Positions 51,995-60,534 of a stretch of DNA of 64,000 nucleotides are shown here, piece after piece. This DNA is from PALSA-1353 sp036267155. Its GTDB lineage: Bacteria; Planctomycetota; Phycisphaerae; Tepidisphaerales; Tepidisphaeraceae. The stretch's first letter is position 1. Every line of letters starts with the position of its first letter. The position numbers and the translations under genes are program-made. Where the stretch lies: NCBI GenBank assembly GCA_036267155.1, contig DATAWP010000022.1, forward strand, positions 49,887-113,886, given 5' to 3'. Below the pieces are notes generated by a model. The model was not told where the DNA came from. It worked only from the letters and a program-made list of their open reading frames with translations, and did not search any database.

Positions 51995-52585
51995 ATGTCC
52001 ACCATCAGCACCACAAAAATGACGGCCCAGCAGTTTTTGGAATTGGGCGAAGATCCAGTTGGGGTGCGGCTTGAACTGGTCAACGGGGAGGTCGCGGTGA
52101 GTCCCAGCGCGACGCCGAATCATTCGTATACCGAAAAAATTCTGACCACGATCATGGTCAACCATGTCCGAAGCAAAAAGCTCGGTCGGCTATATGGCGA
52201 CGTCGATACCATGTTCGGCCGCTATAACGTCCGCCGCCCCGACCTGATCTTTTTTTTCAACAGCCGCTTGAATCTCGTGGGCGAAACGGCCATGAAGGGG
52301 CCGCCAGACCTGTGCGTGGAAATCGTGAGCCCCAGCAGCCGATTGATCGACCGCCGCGACAAATTCAAACAGTATGCCAAGGGAAAGGTCGCGCACTACT
52401 GGATCATCGATCCGGAAGATCGCACGGCAGAGGCGTTTGAACTGGCGCGCGGCGCTTACCGCCCCGCCGGCAGCGGAAAGAACGACGAAGTTGTAAAGTT
52501 CCCGCCGTTCCTGGACCTTAAGATACCCTTGGGCGAGATCTGGGAACCCGAAAGACCGAAACCTTCCATCAAACGCAATTCCTGA
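51995..52585 (+). CDS. Uma2-family protein (DUF820)
   Basis: A 196-residue member of the Uma2 family with the PD-(D/E)XK-like core: 'RLELVNGEV' (Glu), 'VRRPDLIFF' (Asp), and 'CVEIVSPSSRLIDRRDKFKQY' area with the E-x-V and Lys. These proteins look like restriction-type nucleases and are abundant in cyanobacteria and planctomycetes, but their role is unclear. Another member lies at 60535-61218, only about 30 percent alike by eye. ATG 51995 with GGAAGG-like site nearby. Confidence 0.88.
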   Translation: MSTISTTKMTAQQFLELGEDPVGVRLELVNGEVAVSPSATPNHSYTEKILTTIMVNHVRSKKLGRLYGDVDTMFGRYNVRRPDLIFFFNSRLNLVGETAMKGPPDLCVEIVSPSSRLIDRRDKFKQYAKGKVAHYWIIDPEDRTAEAFELARGAYRPAGSGKNDEVVKFPPFLDLKIPLGEIWEPERPKPSIKRNS

Positions 52586-52622
52586 ATAACGGGCCGCCTT
52601 TACGTTAGCTCTCTGATCTATC

Positions 52623-53627
52623 CTATCTCTTCATGTTCGAGCTGTGCCCCGGGAAGATATTCGCCTTGGGATCGAGGTAATGCTTCGCGAAATTGACGGC
52701 GATGCAGGCCTCCCCGAACCCGGTGGCGATCAGCTTGAGCTTTCCAGGAAACGTGGCGATGTCGCCGGCGGCGAACACGCCTGGAATGTTCGTCTGCATC
52801 ATCGCATCAACCTTGATCGATCCGCCCTCGATTTCCAGACCCCAGTCCTTGATCGGCCCCAGCGAATTATGGAACCCGATGTTGACGAGCAACACGTCGA
52901 TGCCGAGCGTTTGCTCTTCTTTGCTACGATTGTCATAGATCGTTGCCTGCTCGATCCGATCGCCGCCCTGAATCCCCTTGAGCTCGAAAAACGCCATGAT
53001 TTTCGTCGCGCCCCGGCGCATGAGCTGGACGCTCTGCTCGTGGGCGCGGAACTGGTCGCGGCGGTGGATCAGTGTGCAGGATGCGGCGATCGGCGAAACC
53101 GTGTTGGCCCAATCCACCGCGCTATCCCCCCCGCCGACGATCAGAACGCGCTTGTCACGCATCGACTGAAGATCCCGCACGAAATACTGCAGCCCGCGCC
53201 CCGCGAACCGCTGGGCCTCCGGCAAGGGAAGCGTCTTGGGCTCAAACGCCCCCACCCCCCCGGCGATCAGGATGGACCGCGCCGCGTGAACGGATGAACT
53301 CGTATGTAGTTTAAAAATGCCGTTGTCCCCTTCCCGCTCCAGGCGTTCCACGCGCTCGCCGAGGCAGACGGCCGGTTTATATTGGTTGGCCTGATCCACG
53401 AGGTTCTGCGACAACTCCTTGGCCAGGATCTGGGGGAAACCGCCCACATCGTAGATGTATTTTTCTGGGTAAAGAGTCGTCAGTTGGCCGCCGAGGATTT
53501 CCAGCGAGTCGATGATCTTGACCGACATGCCGCGCAAGCCGGCGTAGAAGGCCCCGAAGAGCCCGGTGGGCCCCCCACCGATAATGGCCACGTCGACGGT
53601 CGAGCCGTTGTTCTGGTTTTCAGGCAT
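52623..53627 (-). CDS. Ferredoxin--NADP reductase, thioredoxin-reductase-like type
   Basis: A 334-residue flavoprotein. The FAD motif 'AIIGGGPTGLFGAFYAG' is at residues about 14-30, the NADPH motif 'VLIVGGGDSAVDWA' near 155-168, and the second FAD motif 'GVFAAGDIATFPG' near 285. No CxxC redox pair is present between them, which separates it from thioredoxin reductase and points to the YumC-type ferredoxin/flavodoxin-NADP reductase. 'GGQLTTLYPEKYIYDVGGFP' (as a location near residue 48) also supports this. A parS site lies upstream, between it and parB. Confidence 0.88.
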   Translation of the reverse strand: MPENQNNGSTVDVAIIGGGPTGLFGAFYAGLRGMSVKIIDSLEILGGQLTTLYPEKYIYDVGGFPQILAKELSQNLVDQANQYKPAVCLGERVERLEREGDNGIFKLHTSSSVHAARSILIAGGVGAFEPKTLPLPEAQRFAGRGLQYFVRDLQSMRDKRVLIVGGGDSAVDWANTVSPIAASCTLIHRRDQFRAHEQSVQLMRRGATKIMAFFELKGIQGGDRIEQATIYDNRSKEEQTLGIDVLLVNIGFHNSLGPIKDWGLEIEGGSIKVDAMMQTNIPGVFAAGDIATFPGKLKLIATGFGEACIAVNFAKHYLDPKANIFPGHSSNMKR

Positions 53628-53726
53628 TGGTGCAATTTTAGAGTTTGGTTCCCAGCGATCCACAAACTACCCATTCTTATCGTCTGTTTCTAGTAATATA
53701 TATCTAATTATTGCTATTCAATCGGC

Positions 53727-53740
53727 GTTCCACGTGGAAC
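53727..53740. promoter_or_regulatory. parS centromere site (14 bp)
   Basis: GTTCCACGTGGAAC is a perfect palindrome matching the bacterial parS consensus (TGTTNCACGTGNAACA type), bound by ParB. It lies 25 bases downstream of the parB stop. Together with the second site it supports a chromosomal partition locus, usually close to the replication origin. Confidence 0.9.
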
Positions 53741-53765
53741 AAGCTTCAACGCCCCGCTCTCCAAA

Positions 53766-54698
53766 TCATTCAGGCTTTGTTCCCAATTTTTGCAGAAGAT
53801 CATCAAATTGATCGAGTGAGGAATAATGCAAGATCAATTTCCCTTTTCCCTTCGCGGCCGATCGCACTTCGACTCGCATTCCCAATTGCCGACTTAGCGA
53901 TTTTTCCAAGTCTAGAATATGCGCCGCCGACGTGGCGGGCTTCTGGGCCGCCGCGGGACGCGCGCCTGTTTGAAGTATTTTCTCAAGATTACGGACGGAC
54001 AAACCTTGTGCAACAACCATGTCCGCCAGTTGTTGTTGACGGAGTATGTCGTTCACGCCCGCCAGCAGCTTGGCGTGTCCGAGACTCAAATGCCCCTGTC
54101 GAACCATGGCCCGAACACCTTCGGCCAAATCAAGAATACGCAGGTAATTGGCTACGCTGCTGCGATCTTCGCCCATTCGCCCCGCCAACTCCGCTTGGGT
54201 TAATCCAAGCTGATCCATGAGTGACCGATATCCCTGGGCCCGTTCGATCGGATTTAAATCTTCGCGTTGAATGTTCTCGACGAGGGCCATTTGTGCCTGT
54301 GTAAATCCATCCACATCCCGCACAATCACCGGAACCTCTGCCAATCCGACGAGCTTCGCAGCCCGCCAACGCCGTTCGCCGGCGATCAATTCAAAGCCCT
54401 CGCCCGCCTTCCGGACGACCAGCGGCTGAATGATTCCAGACGTCTTTATGCTGGCCGCCAACTCGGCGATGGCCGCATCATTGACCGTTTTTCGCGGTTG
54501 ATGGGGATTGGGCCGGATCGATTCGACCGCAACGAGGAATGGCAGTCCACTGGCAGGAAGGGCGGGTGAGTCCGACAGAGACACATTGACATCCTTCGTT
54601 TCAGCGGCAATTTCCGCTTCAACGGGCAAGCTGGAAACTGAAATTAAGCTGCTTAGCCCACGGCCTAGACGGGGTTTAGCCTTGGTTGCCTGGGTCAT
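53766..54698 (-). CDS. parB: Chromosome-partitioning protein ParB
   Basis: A 310-residue CTPase that binds parS and loads SMC for chromosome segregation. N-terminal 'PRLGRGLSSLI', 'NPHQPRKTV', the arginine-rich 'GERRWRAAKLVGL' CTP-binding motif, 'ENIQREDLNPIE' and the helix-turn-helix 'TQAELAGRMGEDRSSVANYL' are all present, with a C-terminal dimerisation region. ATG 54698 has AAAGGAG eight bases upstream. parS sites lie on both sides. ParA normally precedes parB but nuoD is divergent here and no parA is in the window. Confidence 0.95.
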   Translation of the reverse strand: MTQATKAKPRLGRGLSSLISVSSLPVEAEIAAETKDVNVSLSDSPALPASGLPFLVAVESIRPNPHQPRKTVNDAAIAELAASIKTSGIIQPLVVRKAGEGFELIAGERRWRAAKLVGLAEVPVIVRDVDGFTQAQMALVENIQREDLNPIERAQGYRSLMDQLGLTQAELAGRMGEDRSSVANYLRILDLAEGVRAMVRQGHLSLGHAKLLAGVNDILRQQQLADMVVAQGLSVRNLEKILQTGARPAAAQKPATSAAHILDLEKSLSRQLGMRVEVRSAAKGKGKLILHYSSLDQFDDLLQKLGTKPE

Positions 54699-54734
54699 CG
54701 CAAGGACTCCTTTCCTTGAAGGTTTGCGGGGTGG

Positions 54735-54750
54735 TGTTCCACGTGGAACA
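54735..54750. promoter_or_regulatory. parS centromere site (16 bp, full consensus)
   Basis: TGTTCCACGTGGAACA, a perfect 16-bp palindrome, sits 37 bases upstream of the parB start, in the gap to nuoD. ParB bound here could also repress its own promoter. Confidence 0.95.
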
Positions 54751-54878
54751 TATCACACCCTGAAAATCTATCATGAGTTCCATCAAACGCAACCGGGAGG
54801 GCAATAAGTTAGCATATACTAATATACTATTGGTCCGCTCTGGTTGCCCGGTGGCGTCGTCGCTATAATCCTTCACCT

Positions 54879-56153
54879 ATGCCATTTACCCTCAGCCAGA
54901 CCTCCAGCGAGCTGATGCCGCCGGAGCTGGGCGGCACCAGCGGCGAAAACCGCTGGACGCTCAATTTCGGGCCGCAGCACCCGGCTACCCACACAACCCT
55001 GCGGCTAGTATTGGAACTGGACGGAGAACGCATCCTTCGGGCCACGCCCCATATTGGCTATCTTCACAGCGGCTTTGAGAAGCTGGGGGAACATCTCAAC
55101 TACAATCAATATGTGACGATCGTGGACCGGATGGATTATTCCGCCCCGATTTACAACGAGTTAGCCTGGCACGGGGCAACCGAAAAATTGATGGGAATTG
55201 AACTGACGCCCCGGTGCAAGGTGCTGCGAACCCTGGCGGGGGAGCTCGGGCGGATTCAGTCTCACCTTTTGTGCGTCGGGGCGGCGGGGCTGGACCTGGG
55301 CGCGTTCACGGCATTTTTGTACGGCTTCAATCAACGCGAAACGATTTACGACATCGTTGAATACATGTCAGGCCAGCGATTCCATACAAGCTGGACGCGG
55401 GTAGGGGGGCTGAACATGGATTTGCCGGATGAGGCGACATTCAAGCGGATGGTGAAGAAATTTGTGAACGAGGACATGCCGCCGGCCATGGCGGACGTCG
55501 AGGCGCTGCTGAACAAAAACCGGATTTTCGTGGATCGCACCAAGGGCGTCGGCGTAATCAGCCGGGAAGAGGCCATCGCCTGGAGCCTTTCCGGCCCGAT
55601 GGCCCGCGCCAGCGGCGTTCGGCGGGACATCCGCAAGGACGAGCCGTACCTCTGCTTCGTCGACAACTGGGACGGCCAGGGCGCGCCGGCGGTGGATTTC
55701 AAGGTTCCGGTGATGACCACCGGAGATGTCTACGCGCGATATCTGGTGCGATTGGAGGAAATGAAACAAAGCCTCAGCATCATCCGCCAGCTCATCGACA
55801 ATATTCCGCCGGGAACGGTGAACGTCAGCCCCGAAGGCAAGGAAGTCCTCCCGCCCAAGGACCAGGTCTTCAGCAGCATCGAAGGATTGATCCAGCATTT
55901 CGAATTGATCATGACCAACCGCGGATTCGCCGCGCCCAAGGGCGAGGTTTACGGCTGCATCGAAAGCGGCAACGGAGAGCTGGGATATTACATCGTCTCC
56001 GCGGGTGAGAACGTCCCCTGGCGGGCCCGCACCCGCCCGCCGAGCTACATCAATTACCAGGTGTTCCCCAAGCTGATCGAAGGGCACATGATCTCCGACG
56101 TGGTGGCGGTACTGGGAAGCATCAACGTCATCGCCGCGGAACTGGATCGATGA
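54879..56153 (+). CDS. nuoD: NADH-quinone oxidoreductase subunit D
   Basis: A 424-residue 49-kDa-type subunit lining the quinone site of complex I. 'LNFGPQHPATHTTLRLVLELDGE' (near residues 28-50, recognised by 'GPQHPATH'), 'PHIGYLHSGFEKL', 'VDRMDYSAP' and the C-terminal 'DVVAVLGSINVIAAELDR' are canonical. Divergent from parB. The stop is followed at once by a VapBC pair and then nuoE, rather than nuoE directly. Confidence 0.97.
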   Translation: MPFTLSQTSSELMPPELGGTSGENRWTLNFGPQHPATHTTLRLVLELDGERILRATPHIGYLHSGFEKLGEHLNYNQYVTIVDRMDYSAPIYNELAWHGATEKLMGIELTPRCKVLRTLAGELGRIQSHLLCVGAAGLDLGAFTAFLYGFNQRETIYDIVEYMSGQRFHTSWTRVGGLNMDLPDEATFKRMVKKFVNEDMPPAMADVEALLNKNRIFVDRTKGVGVISREEAIAWSLSGPMARASGVRRDIRKDEPYLCFVDNWDGQGAPAVDFKVPVMTTGDVYARYLVRLEEMKQSLSIIRQLIDNIPPGTVNVSPEGKEVLPPKDQVFSSIEGLIQHFELIMTNRGFAAPKGEVYGCIESGNGELGYYIVSAGENVPWRARTRPPSYINYQVFPKLIEGHMISDVVAVLGSINVIAAELDR

Positions 56154-56200
56154 CGCGAAATGGGTTGATTTCGGAATCCTTGATACCGATAATTGGAATC

Positions 56201-56425
56201 ATGAAAACGACGGTTGATATTCCAAGCGAGATGCTGAAGAAGGCCATGAAATATTCCGGCGCATCAACCAAGCGCGAGGCGGTTTTGGCCGCGCTGATGG
56301 AATACAATCGGCGGCATCGTTTGGAGAAGGCGCGGGCGATGTTGGGAACTTTCAAGAACCTGATGACGGTCGAACAACTTCGTGAATTGCGAAATTCGGG
56401 GGGCCGCCGCCGTGGTGCTGCTTGA
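56201..56425 (+). CDS. vapB: VapB-type antitoxin
   Basis: A 74-residue ribbon-helix-helix-like protein: 'MKTTVDIPSEMLKKAM' (strand then helix), 'STKREAVLAALMEY', then a basic tail. Pattern and size fit VapB (DUF2191-like) antitoxins. ATG 56201 is chosen over the TTG/ATG frame starting at 56150, whose extra residues are encoded by the nuoD end region. Its 3' end overlaps the toxin start. Confidence 0.85.
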   Translation: MKTTVDIPSEMLKKAMKYSGASTKREAVLAALMEYNRRHRLEKARAMLGTFKNLMTVEQLRELRNSGGRRRGAA

Positions 56426-56783
56426 TACATCGATGTGGATCGAGGCGTTGCGGTCGGGGGGCCGGATCGATAGCCGCCGCCGGGTTGACGAGTTGATCGC
56501 CGCCGACGAGGCAAGCTGGTGCGATGTCGTTCGCCTGGAACTCTGGCACGGTGCGCGCGGGGAAAAGGAGCATCGCGACCTGCACTATCTGGAATCGGTG
56601 ATCCCATGTCTGGAAACCGATCAGCGGGTCTGGGCGGAGTCGTTTGAACTTGCCCGGCGAGCCAGAACACGAGGATTGACCGTCGGCGCCCAGGACCTCA
56701 TGATTGTGGCACGTGCAAAACGTCACGGCGTACCGGTGGAATCACGTGACTCCCACCTGGAAAGATTAATAAAACTTCGTTGA
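56412..56783 (+). CDS. vapC: VapC-type PIN ribonuclease toxin
   Basis: A 123-residue PIN domain with all four acidic positions: Asp5 ('LLDTSMWIEAL'), Glu43 ('RLELWHG'), Asp95 ('AQDLMIVA') and Asp113 ('SRDSHLE'). Start is GTG 56412, overlapping vapB by 14 bases, because the family begins with the strand just before 'LLDTS'. Cleaves RNA, often initiator tRNA, when free. The pair interrupts the nuo cluster but on the same strand. Confidence 0.88.
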   Translation: MVLLDTSMWIEALRSGGRIDSRRRVDELIAADEASWCDVVRLELWHGARGEKEHRDLHYLESVIPCLETDQRVWAESFELARRARTRGLTVGAQDLMIVARAKRHGVPVESRDSHLERLIKLR

Positions 56784-56815
56784 TTAGTCTCCGCCGTCTG
56801 TAAAAGGCTAGACCC

Positions 56816-57397
56816 ATGGCATGGATCACCGAAAATCGTCGAACCGCGACCGTCGAGCGGCGAAGCGAACCGTATCTGACGGACGAAATAAAGAACAAGC
56901 TGGCGGCGAAATATTTCCCGCGCTATCCGAACAAACGCGCGGCCCTGCTGCCGACGCTGCACGAAATTCAGCACGCCTACAACTGGATCCCCGTGCAGGC
57001 GATGGAGGAGGCGGCGGCGTTTTTGGAAATGTCCCCGGCGGAGGTTTTGGATACCGCCACTTTCTACGAGGAATATTGGCTCAAGCCCAAGGGGCAGTAT
57101 CTCGTGCAGGTTTGCCGCTCGCTCTCGTGCGAGATTTGCGAATCACGCAAGCTCACCGATCACCTCATCAAGAAGCTGAGTGTGCAAGAAGGCGAGACCA
57201 CCGCCGACGGGCGATTCACGCTGATCGAATTGGAATGTCTCGGCGCCTGCGGCACGGCGCCGGTCATGCTCATCAATGAAGTGCTGCACGAAAACCTGAC
57301 GATCGAGCGGGTGGATGAGCTGATCGCCAAGCTGCCGAAGAATCCGCACGACTATCAAGATCCCACCGTGACGTGGGAAGACGGCGACGATCATTGA
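56816..57397 (+). CDS. nuoE: NADH-quinone oxidoreductase subunit E
   Basis: A 193-residue 24-kDa-type subunit. The thioredoxin-like [2Fe-2S] domain has its ligands at Cys100 and Cys105 ('VCRSLSCEIC') and Cys141 and Cys145 ('ECLGACGTAPV'). It donates electrons from the NuoF FMN site. It is separated from nuoF by four unrelated genes. ATG 56816. Confidence 0.96.
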   Translation: MAWITENRRTATVERRSEPYLTDEIKNKLAAKYFPRYPNKRAALLPTLHEIQHAYNWIPVQAMEEAAAFLEMSPAEVLDTATFYEEYWLKPKGQYLVQVCRSLSCEICESRKLTDHLIKKLSVQEGETTADGRFTLIELECLGACGTAPVMLINEVLHENLTIERVDELIAKLPKNPHDYQDPTVTWEDGDDH

Positions 57398-57437
57398 CGA
57401 TCCCCGACCGGTCGATTTCATCTAGCGGGATACAACC

Positions 57438-57857
57438 ATGCAAACGTTGGAACAGCGCGTGGAGCGTCTGGAACGTTCTTGTCGGCGATGGCGCCGGGGA
57501 TTTTTGACGGCGTGCATCGCGGCGGCCGCGGTAGGGGCCGGGGAGGCATCCAAGCCGGCGGCTCCGCCCGATGCGGCATTCGGGCATTTGACCGTCCAAA
57601 GTCTGACCGTGCGGAATCAGCCGGATGGGGCATTGCTTCTGATGTCGTGCGACCGGAACCGGGCGTCGATTCAGTTGGCGTCGCCGGCGGCGACGTCGTC
57701 GGTCTCCCTGATTGCCGCGAAAGGTGGCGCCCACGTGTTCGTTGCCTGCAACTCCGCTAATGGCATCACCAGTTCCAGCATGAGCGCCGACGATCAGTCG
57801 GGTCTGATCGATGTTCGAAACGCCGCCGGGAAAAACAAAGAGATCGAACCTCAATAG
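57438..57857 (+). CDS. Hypothetical exported protein with N-terminal coiled coil
   Basis: A 139-residue protein. Residues 1-16 form a short coiled coil ('TLEQRVERLERS'), then a basic stretch and a hydrophobic segment (about 22-36), so it may be exported or anchored. The rest is beta-rich ('FGHLTVQSLTVRNQPDGALLLM') resembling a fragment of phage-tail or beta-helix-like repeats. No family recognised. ATG 57438 lies 41 bases after the nuoE stop. Confidence 0.6.
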   Translation: MQTLEQRVERLERSCRRWRRGFLTACIAAAAVGAGEASKPAAPPDAAFGHLTVQSLTVRNQPDGALLLMSCDRNRASIQLASPAATSSVSLIAAKGGAHVFVACNSANGITSSSMSADDQSGLIDVRNAAGKNKEIEPQ

Positions 57858-57868
57858 CCGGGAACCGC

Positions 57869-58456
57869 GTGGCAGCCAAGTTCCACAATCTGGGCCCGAT
57901 AATCCTCGTCGCGGCAATACTGGCGGCGGCGGGGTGGTGGGTTTTCTGGGCCTATTTCGACACCTATCATCTGGAGACGGTCAAAGCCGGCGTCCTGTAC
58001 CGCGACGGCGTTCGCGGGCTGCATCCGTTTGAGTTGGCCGCCCGCAAGATCCATGTGCGCACCGTGGTTTCACTGGTGGATGATCGCGAAATCACCCAGC
58101 CGCCGTTCACGGATGAGATGGCCTATTGCCAAGCCAACGGAATCGAGGTGATTCGTCTTCCGATCACGCTGGGCGGCTGGCCGCACGGAGATCAGATCAG
58201 CCGGTTCCTGGCCATCGCCGCCGATCCGGCTCGCCAGCCCGTGCTGGTGCATTGTGCCCAGGGAGTTCGCCGCACCGGCATGATGGTGGCCGCCTATCAG
58301 CTCAGCGTGCTGAAACTCGACAAGCAGCAGGCCCTCGCGGCCATCAAAAGTTTTGGCCACAGCCGGCGAACGGTCAATGATGTGAAACGATTCATCGAAG
58401 TTTATGATCCCAAGGCCGAGCAGATGACCGCGGATATGCCGCCGTCTTCGGAATAA
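57869..58456 (+). CDS. Membrane-anchored tyrosine/dual-specificity phosphatase-like protein
   Basis: A 195-residue protein with an N-terminal helix (about residues 8-28) and a cysteine-phosphatase domain carrying the P-loop 'HCAQGVRRTGMM' (HCx5RTG). An Asp in 'SLVDDREIT' could be the general acid. It may dephosphorylate protein tyrosines or other phosphates; the topology is uncertain because the anchor would put the domain either side. Start is GTG 57869, 11 bases after the preceding gene. Confidence 0.85.
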   Translation: MAAKFHNLGPIILVAAILAAAGWWVFWAYFDTYHLETVKAGVLYRDGVRGLHPFELAARKIHVRTVVSLVDDREITQPPFTDEMAYCQANGIEVIRLPITLGGWPHGDQISRFLAIAADPARQPVLVHCAQGVRRTGMMVAAYQLSVLKLDKQQALAAIKSFGHSRRTVNDVKRFIEVYDPKAEQMTADMPPSSE

Positions 58457-58506
58457 CCCAGCGCGCCCCGGCGGCTAGGGCCGCCGTGTTGCCGGTGATT
58501 CAAATT

Positions 58507-58782
58507 ATGCCGCACAAGATTTCCCACCAATTGACCCGTCCCATGCCCGCGAGCAACGATTGTCTGCCCCACGCGGCGATGAATCTTGGATCGGTCCGCG
58601 GCACCGGCACGCGCCCGACGCCGGGATTGGTCAGCCGTCTCGTTATCGAGCCGCAACTCGACAACTGGATTTTGTACCGTCTCGATGAAGGCGGTGGCTT
58701 CGTCGGCGATACCTGGCACGGGTCGTTGCAGGATGCGATCGCGCAGGCGAAAAAGGAATTTGGCGTGGATTTGTCCACATGA
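58507..58782 (+). CDS. Conserved-looking hypothetical protein
   Basis: A 91-residue soluble protein ending 'YRLDEGGGFVGDTWHGSLQD' then 'AIAQAKKEFGVDLST', a pattern typical of small planctomycete proteins that I cannot name. ATG 58507 is taken over a TTG at 58486. Its stop overlaps the next start (ATGA), so the two are coupled. Confidence 0.6.
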   Translation: MPHKISHQLTRPMPASNDCLPHAAMNLGSVRGTGTRPTPGLVSRLVIEPQLDNWILYRLDEGGGFVGDTWHGSLQDAIAQAKKEFGVDLST

Positions 58783-59054
58783 ATGAGGATCATTCCAAAG
58801 ATTCCCAGCCCCTTCCGGGCAAGGGCCTGCTCGGCTGGCTCGGCCGGCAGGTGGCTTACGTCCGCAAGGCGGTGAAAACGGATGTGTCGGCCTCGAAGAC
58901 GGTCTATCGAGACTGTAAGATTGAGGAAAAGCCGCTCCCGCAAGACCCCAGCGTGAAACTGCGGCGGACGGTCATTGACGAAGTAGTGGTCGATCGCGAT
59001 CGGAAAGTGAATGAACCGCAGACACGCGGAGAACGCAGAGAAGATGAAGGATAG
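58779..59054 (+). CDS. Hypothetical protein whose C-terminus comes from a repeat
   Basis: A 91-residue charged protein, coupled to the previous gene by ATGA. Residues 1-78 include 'LLGWLGRQVAYVRKAVKTD'; the last 14 residues are encoded by the left arm of an inverted repeat (59013-59042), suggesting the original end was replaced. No family recognised. Confidence 0.5.
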   Translation: MNEDHSKDSQPLPGKGLLGWLGRQVAYVRKAVKTDVSASKTVYRDCKIEEKPLPQDPSVKLRRTVIDEVVVDRDRKVNEPQTRGERREDEG

Positions 59055-59114
59055 GAAACAATCTCCCGATCTTACATCCTGTTTTTCTCCGCGCTCTCTG
59101 CGTCTCTGCGGTTC
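59013..59114. repeat. 30-bp inverted repeat before nuoF
   Basis: Arms 59013-59042 and 59085-59114 match at 26 of 30 positions when one is reversed (CCGCAGAGACGC type). They enclose 42 bases and would form a strong hairpin between the small hypothetical gene and nuoF. Composition recalls dispersed intergenic repeats of planctomycetes and Verrucomicrobia. Confidence 0.8.
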
Positions 59115-59166
59115 AACTCTTTTTCTGAGAATGCGAAGCCGGCCAGTTTGAGTATTAAGGAAAACC

Positions 59167-60516
59167 ATGGCTTTCACGGAACCCGTATTAACCAAGCGCA
59201 TCGACGCCGATCCCAACAAACGCAAGCTGTACTGGTACGACGATTACGTCGCCACCGGCGGATACGTGTCGCTGCGCAAATCGCTGGAGATGACCCCGGC
59301 GGACATCATCAAGACCGTCACCGATTCCGGACTGCGCGGACGCGGCGGGGCGGGATTCTCGGCCGGGCTGAAATGGGCCTTCATCCCCAAGGAAAAAAAG
59401 GGGCCGCATTACCTCGCCGTCAACGCGGACGAATCCGAGCCGGGCACGTTCAAGGATCGGTATCTGATGGATTTCGATCCGCACAGCCTGCTTGAGGGTA
59501 TCGCCATCACCGCCCTCGCCACGCAGGTGGATGTCGCCTACATCTACATCCGCGGCGAATTCCATCGCCAGGCCAAGGTCATGGAGCGGGCCATCGCCGA
59601 AGCCTACGACCACGGCATCTTCGGCCAACGCGGGATTTTCGGCAGCAAACACAAACTGGAATGCTACGTCCACCGCGGGGCCGGCGCGTACATCTGCGGC
59701 GAGGAAACCGGATTGCTGGAATCGCTGGAAGGCAAACGCGGCTGGCCGCGCAACAAACCGCCGTTCCCCGCCATCGCCGGGGCGTTCGGCAGGCCGACCG
59801 TCATTAACAATGTCGAAACTCTCTGCTGCGTCCCGCCCATCATCGAGCGCGGCCCGCAATGGTTCAAATCCATGGGCACCAAATCCTCACCCGGCCCAAA
59901 ACTCTACGGAATGTCCGGCCATGTGAACAAACCCGGCGTTTACGAAGATGAACTCGGCATCACCCTGGATTACGCGATCAACAAACTCGGCGGCGGAATG
60001 AAAGGCGGCAAGCACAAAGGCTCCATCTGCGGCGGAATCTCCATGGGAGTCCTCGGCCCAGACCAACTCGACATCAGGCTCGATTTCGACGACGTGAGAT
60101 TCCGCGGCGGATGTCTCGGCCTCGGCACCGCCGGCATGATCGTCATGAACGAACACACCGATATGGTCCTCGCCCTTCGCAACTGCATTCGCTTTTACGC
60201 ACACGAATCTTGCGGCCAATGCACACCCTGCCGCGAAGGCAGCGCCTGGATGCGCAAAATTTTGGATCGCATCCTCGACGGCAACGGCCGGGCTAAAGAC
60301 CTCGACATGCTGATGGAGCTTGAAAAGACGCAAGGGATCATGCCCGGCACCACGATCTGCGGCCTGGCCGACGGCACCGCCTGGGCCACACGAACCTTCA
60401 TCAACAAATATTACGACGAGTTCGCCGCCCAATGCCCCGAGGAGCCGAAGATTCCGCTGACGATCAAGCGCGGCACGAAAAATGTGGTGGTGCCGATGGG
60501 AAGCAACACGCGGTAA
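59167..60516 (+). CDS. nuoF: NADH-quinone oxidoreductase subunit F
   Basis: A 449-residue NADH-binding subunit of complex I. 'GLRGRGGAGFSAGLKW' binds NADH, 'NADESEPGTFKDR' binds FMN, and the N3 [4Fe-4S] ligands are Cys349, Cys352, Cys355 ('SCGQCTPC') and Cys398 ('TTICGLADG'). It passes electrons to the iron-sulfur chain. Complex I subunit G would be expected next, but a Uma2 gene follows instead. ATG 59167. Confidence 0.97.
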   Translation: MAFTEPVLTKRIDADPNKRKLYWYDDYVATGGYVSLRKSLEMTPADIIKTVTDSGLRGRGGAGFSAGLKWAFIPKEKKGPHYLAVNADESEPGTFKDRYLMDFDPHSLLEGIAITALATQVDVAYIYIRGEFHRQAKVMERAIAEAYDHGIFGQRGIFGSKHKLECYVHRGAGAYICGEETGLLESLEGKRGWPRNKPPFPAIAGAFGRPTVINNVETLCCVPPIIERGPQWFKSMGTKSSPGPKLYGMSGHVNKPGVYEDELGITLDYAINKLGGGMKGGKHKGSICGGISMGVLGPDQLDIRLDFDDVRFRGGCLGLGTAGMIVMNEHTDMVLALRNCIRFYAHESCGQCTPCREGSAWMRKILDRILDGNGRAKDLDMLMELEKTQGIMPGTTICGLADGTAWATRTFINKYYDEFAAQCPEEPKIPLTIKRGTKNVVVPMGSNTR

Positions 60517-60534
60517 AATGTAAAGCTGCAAGGT

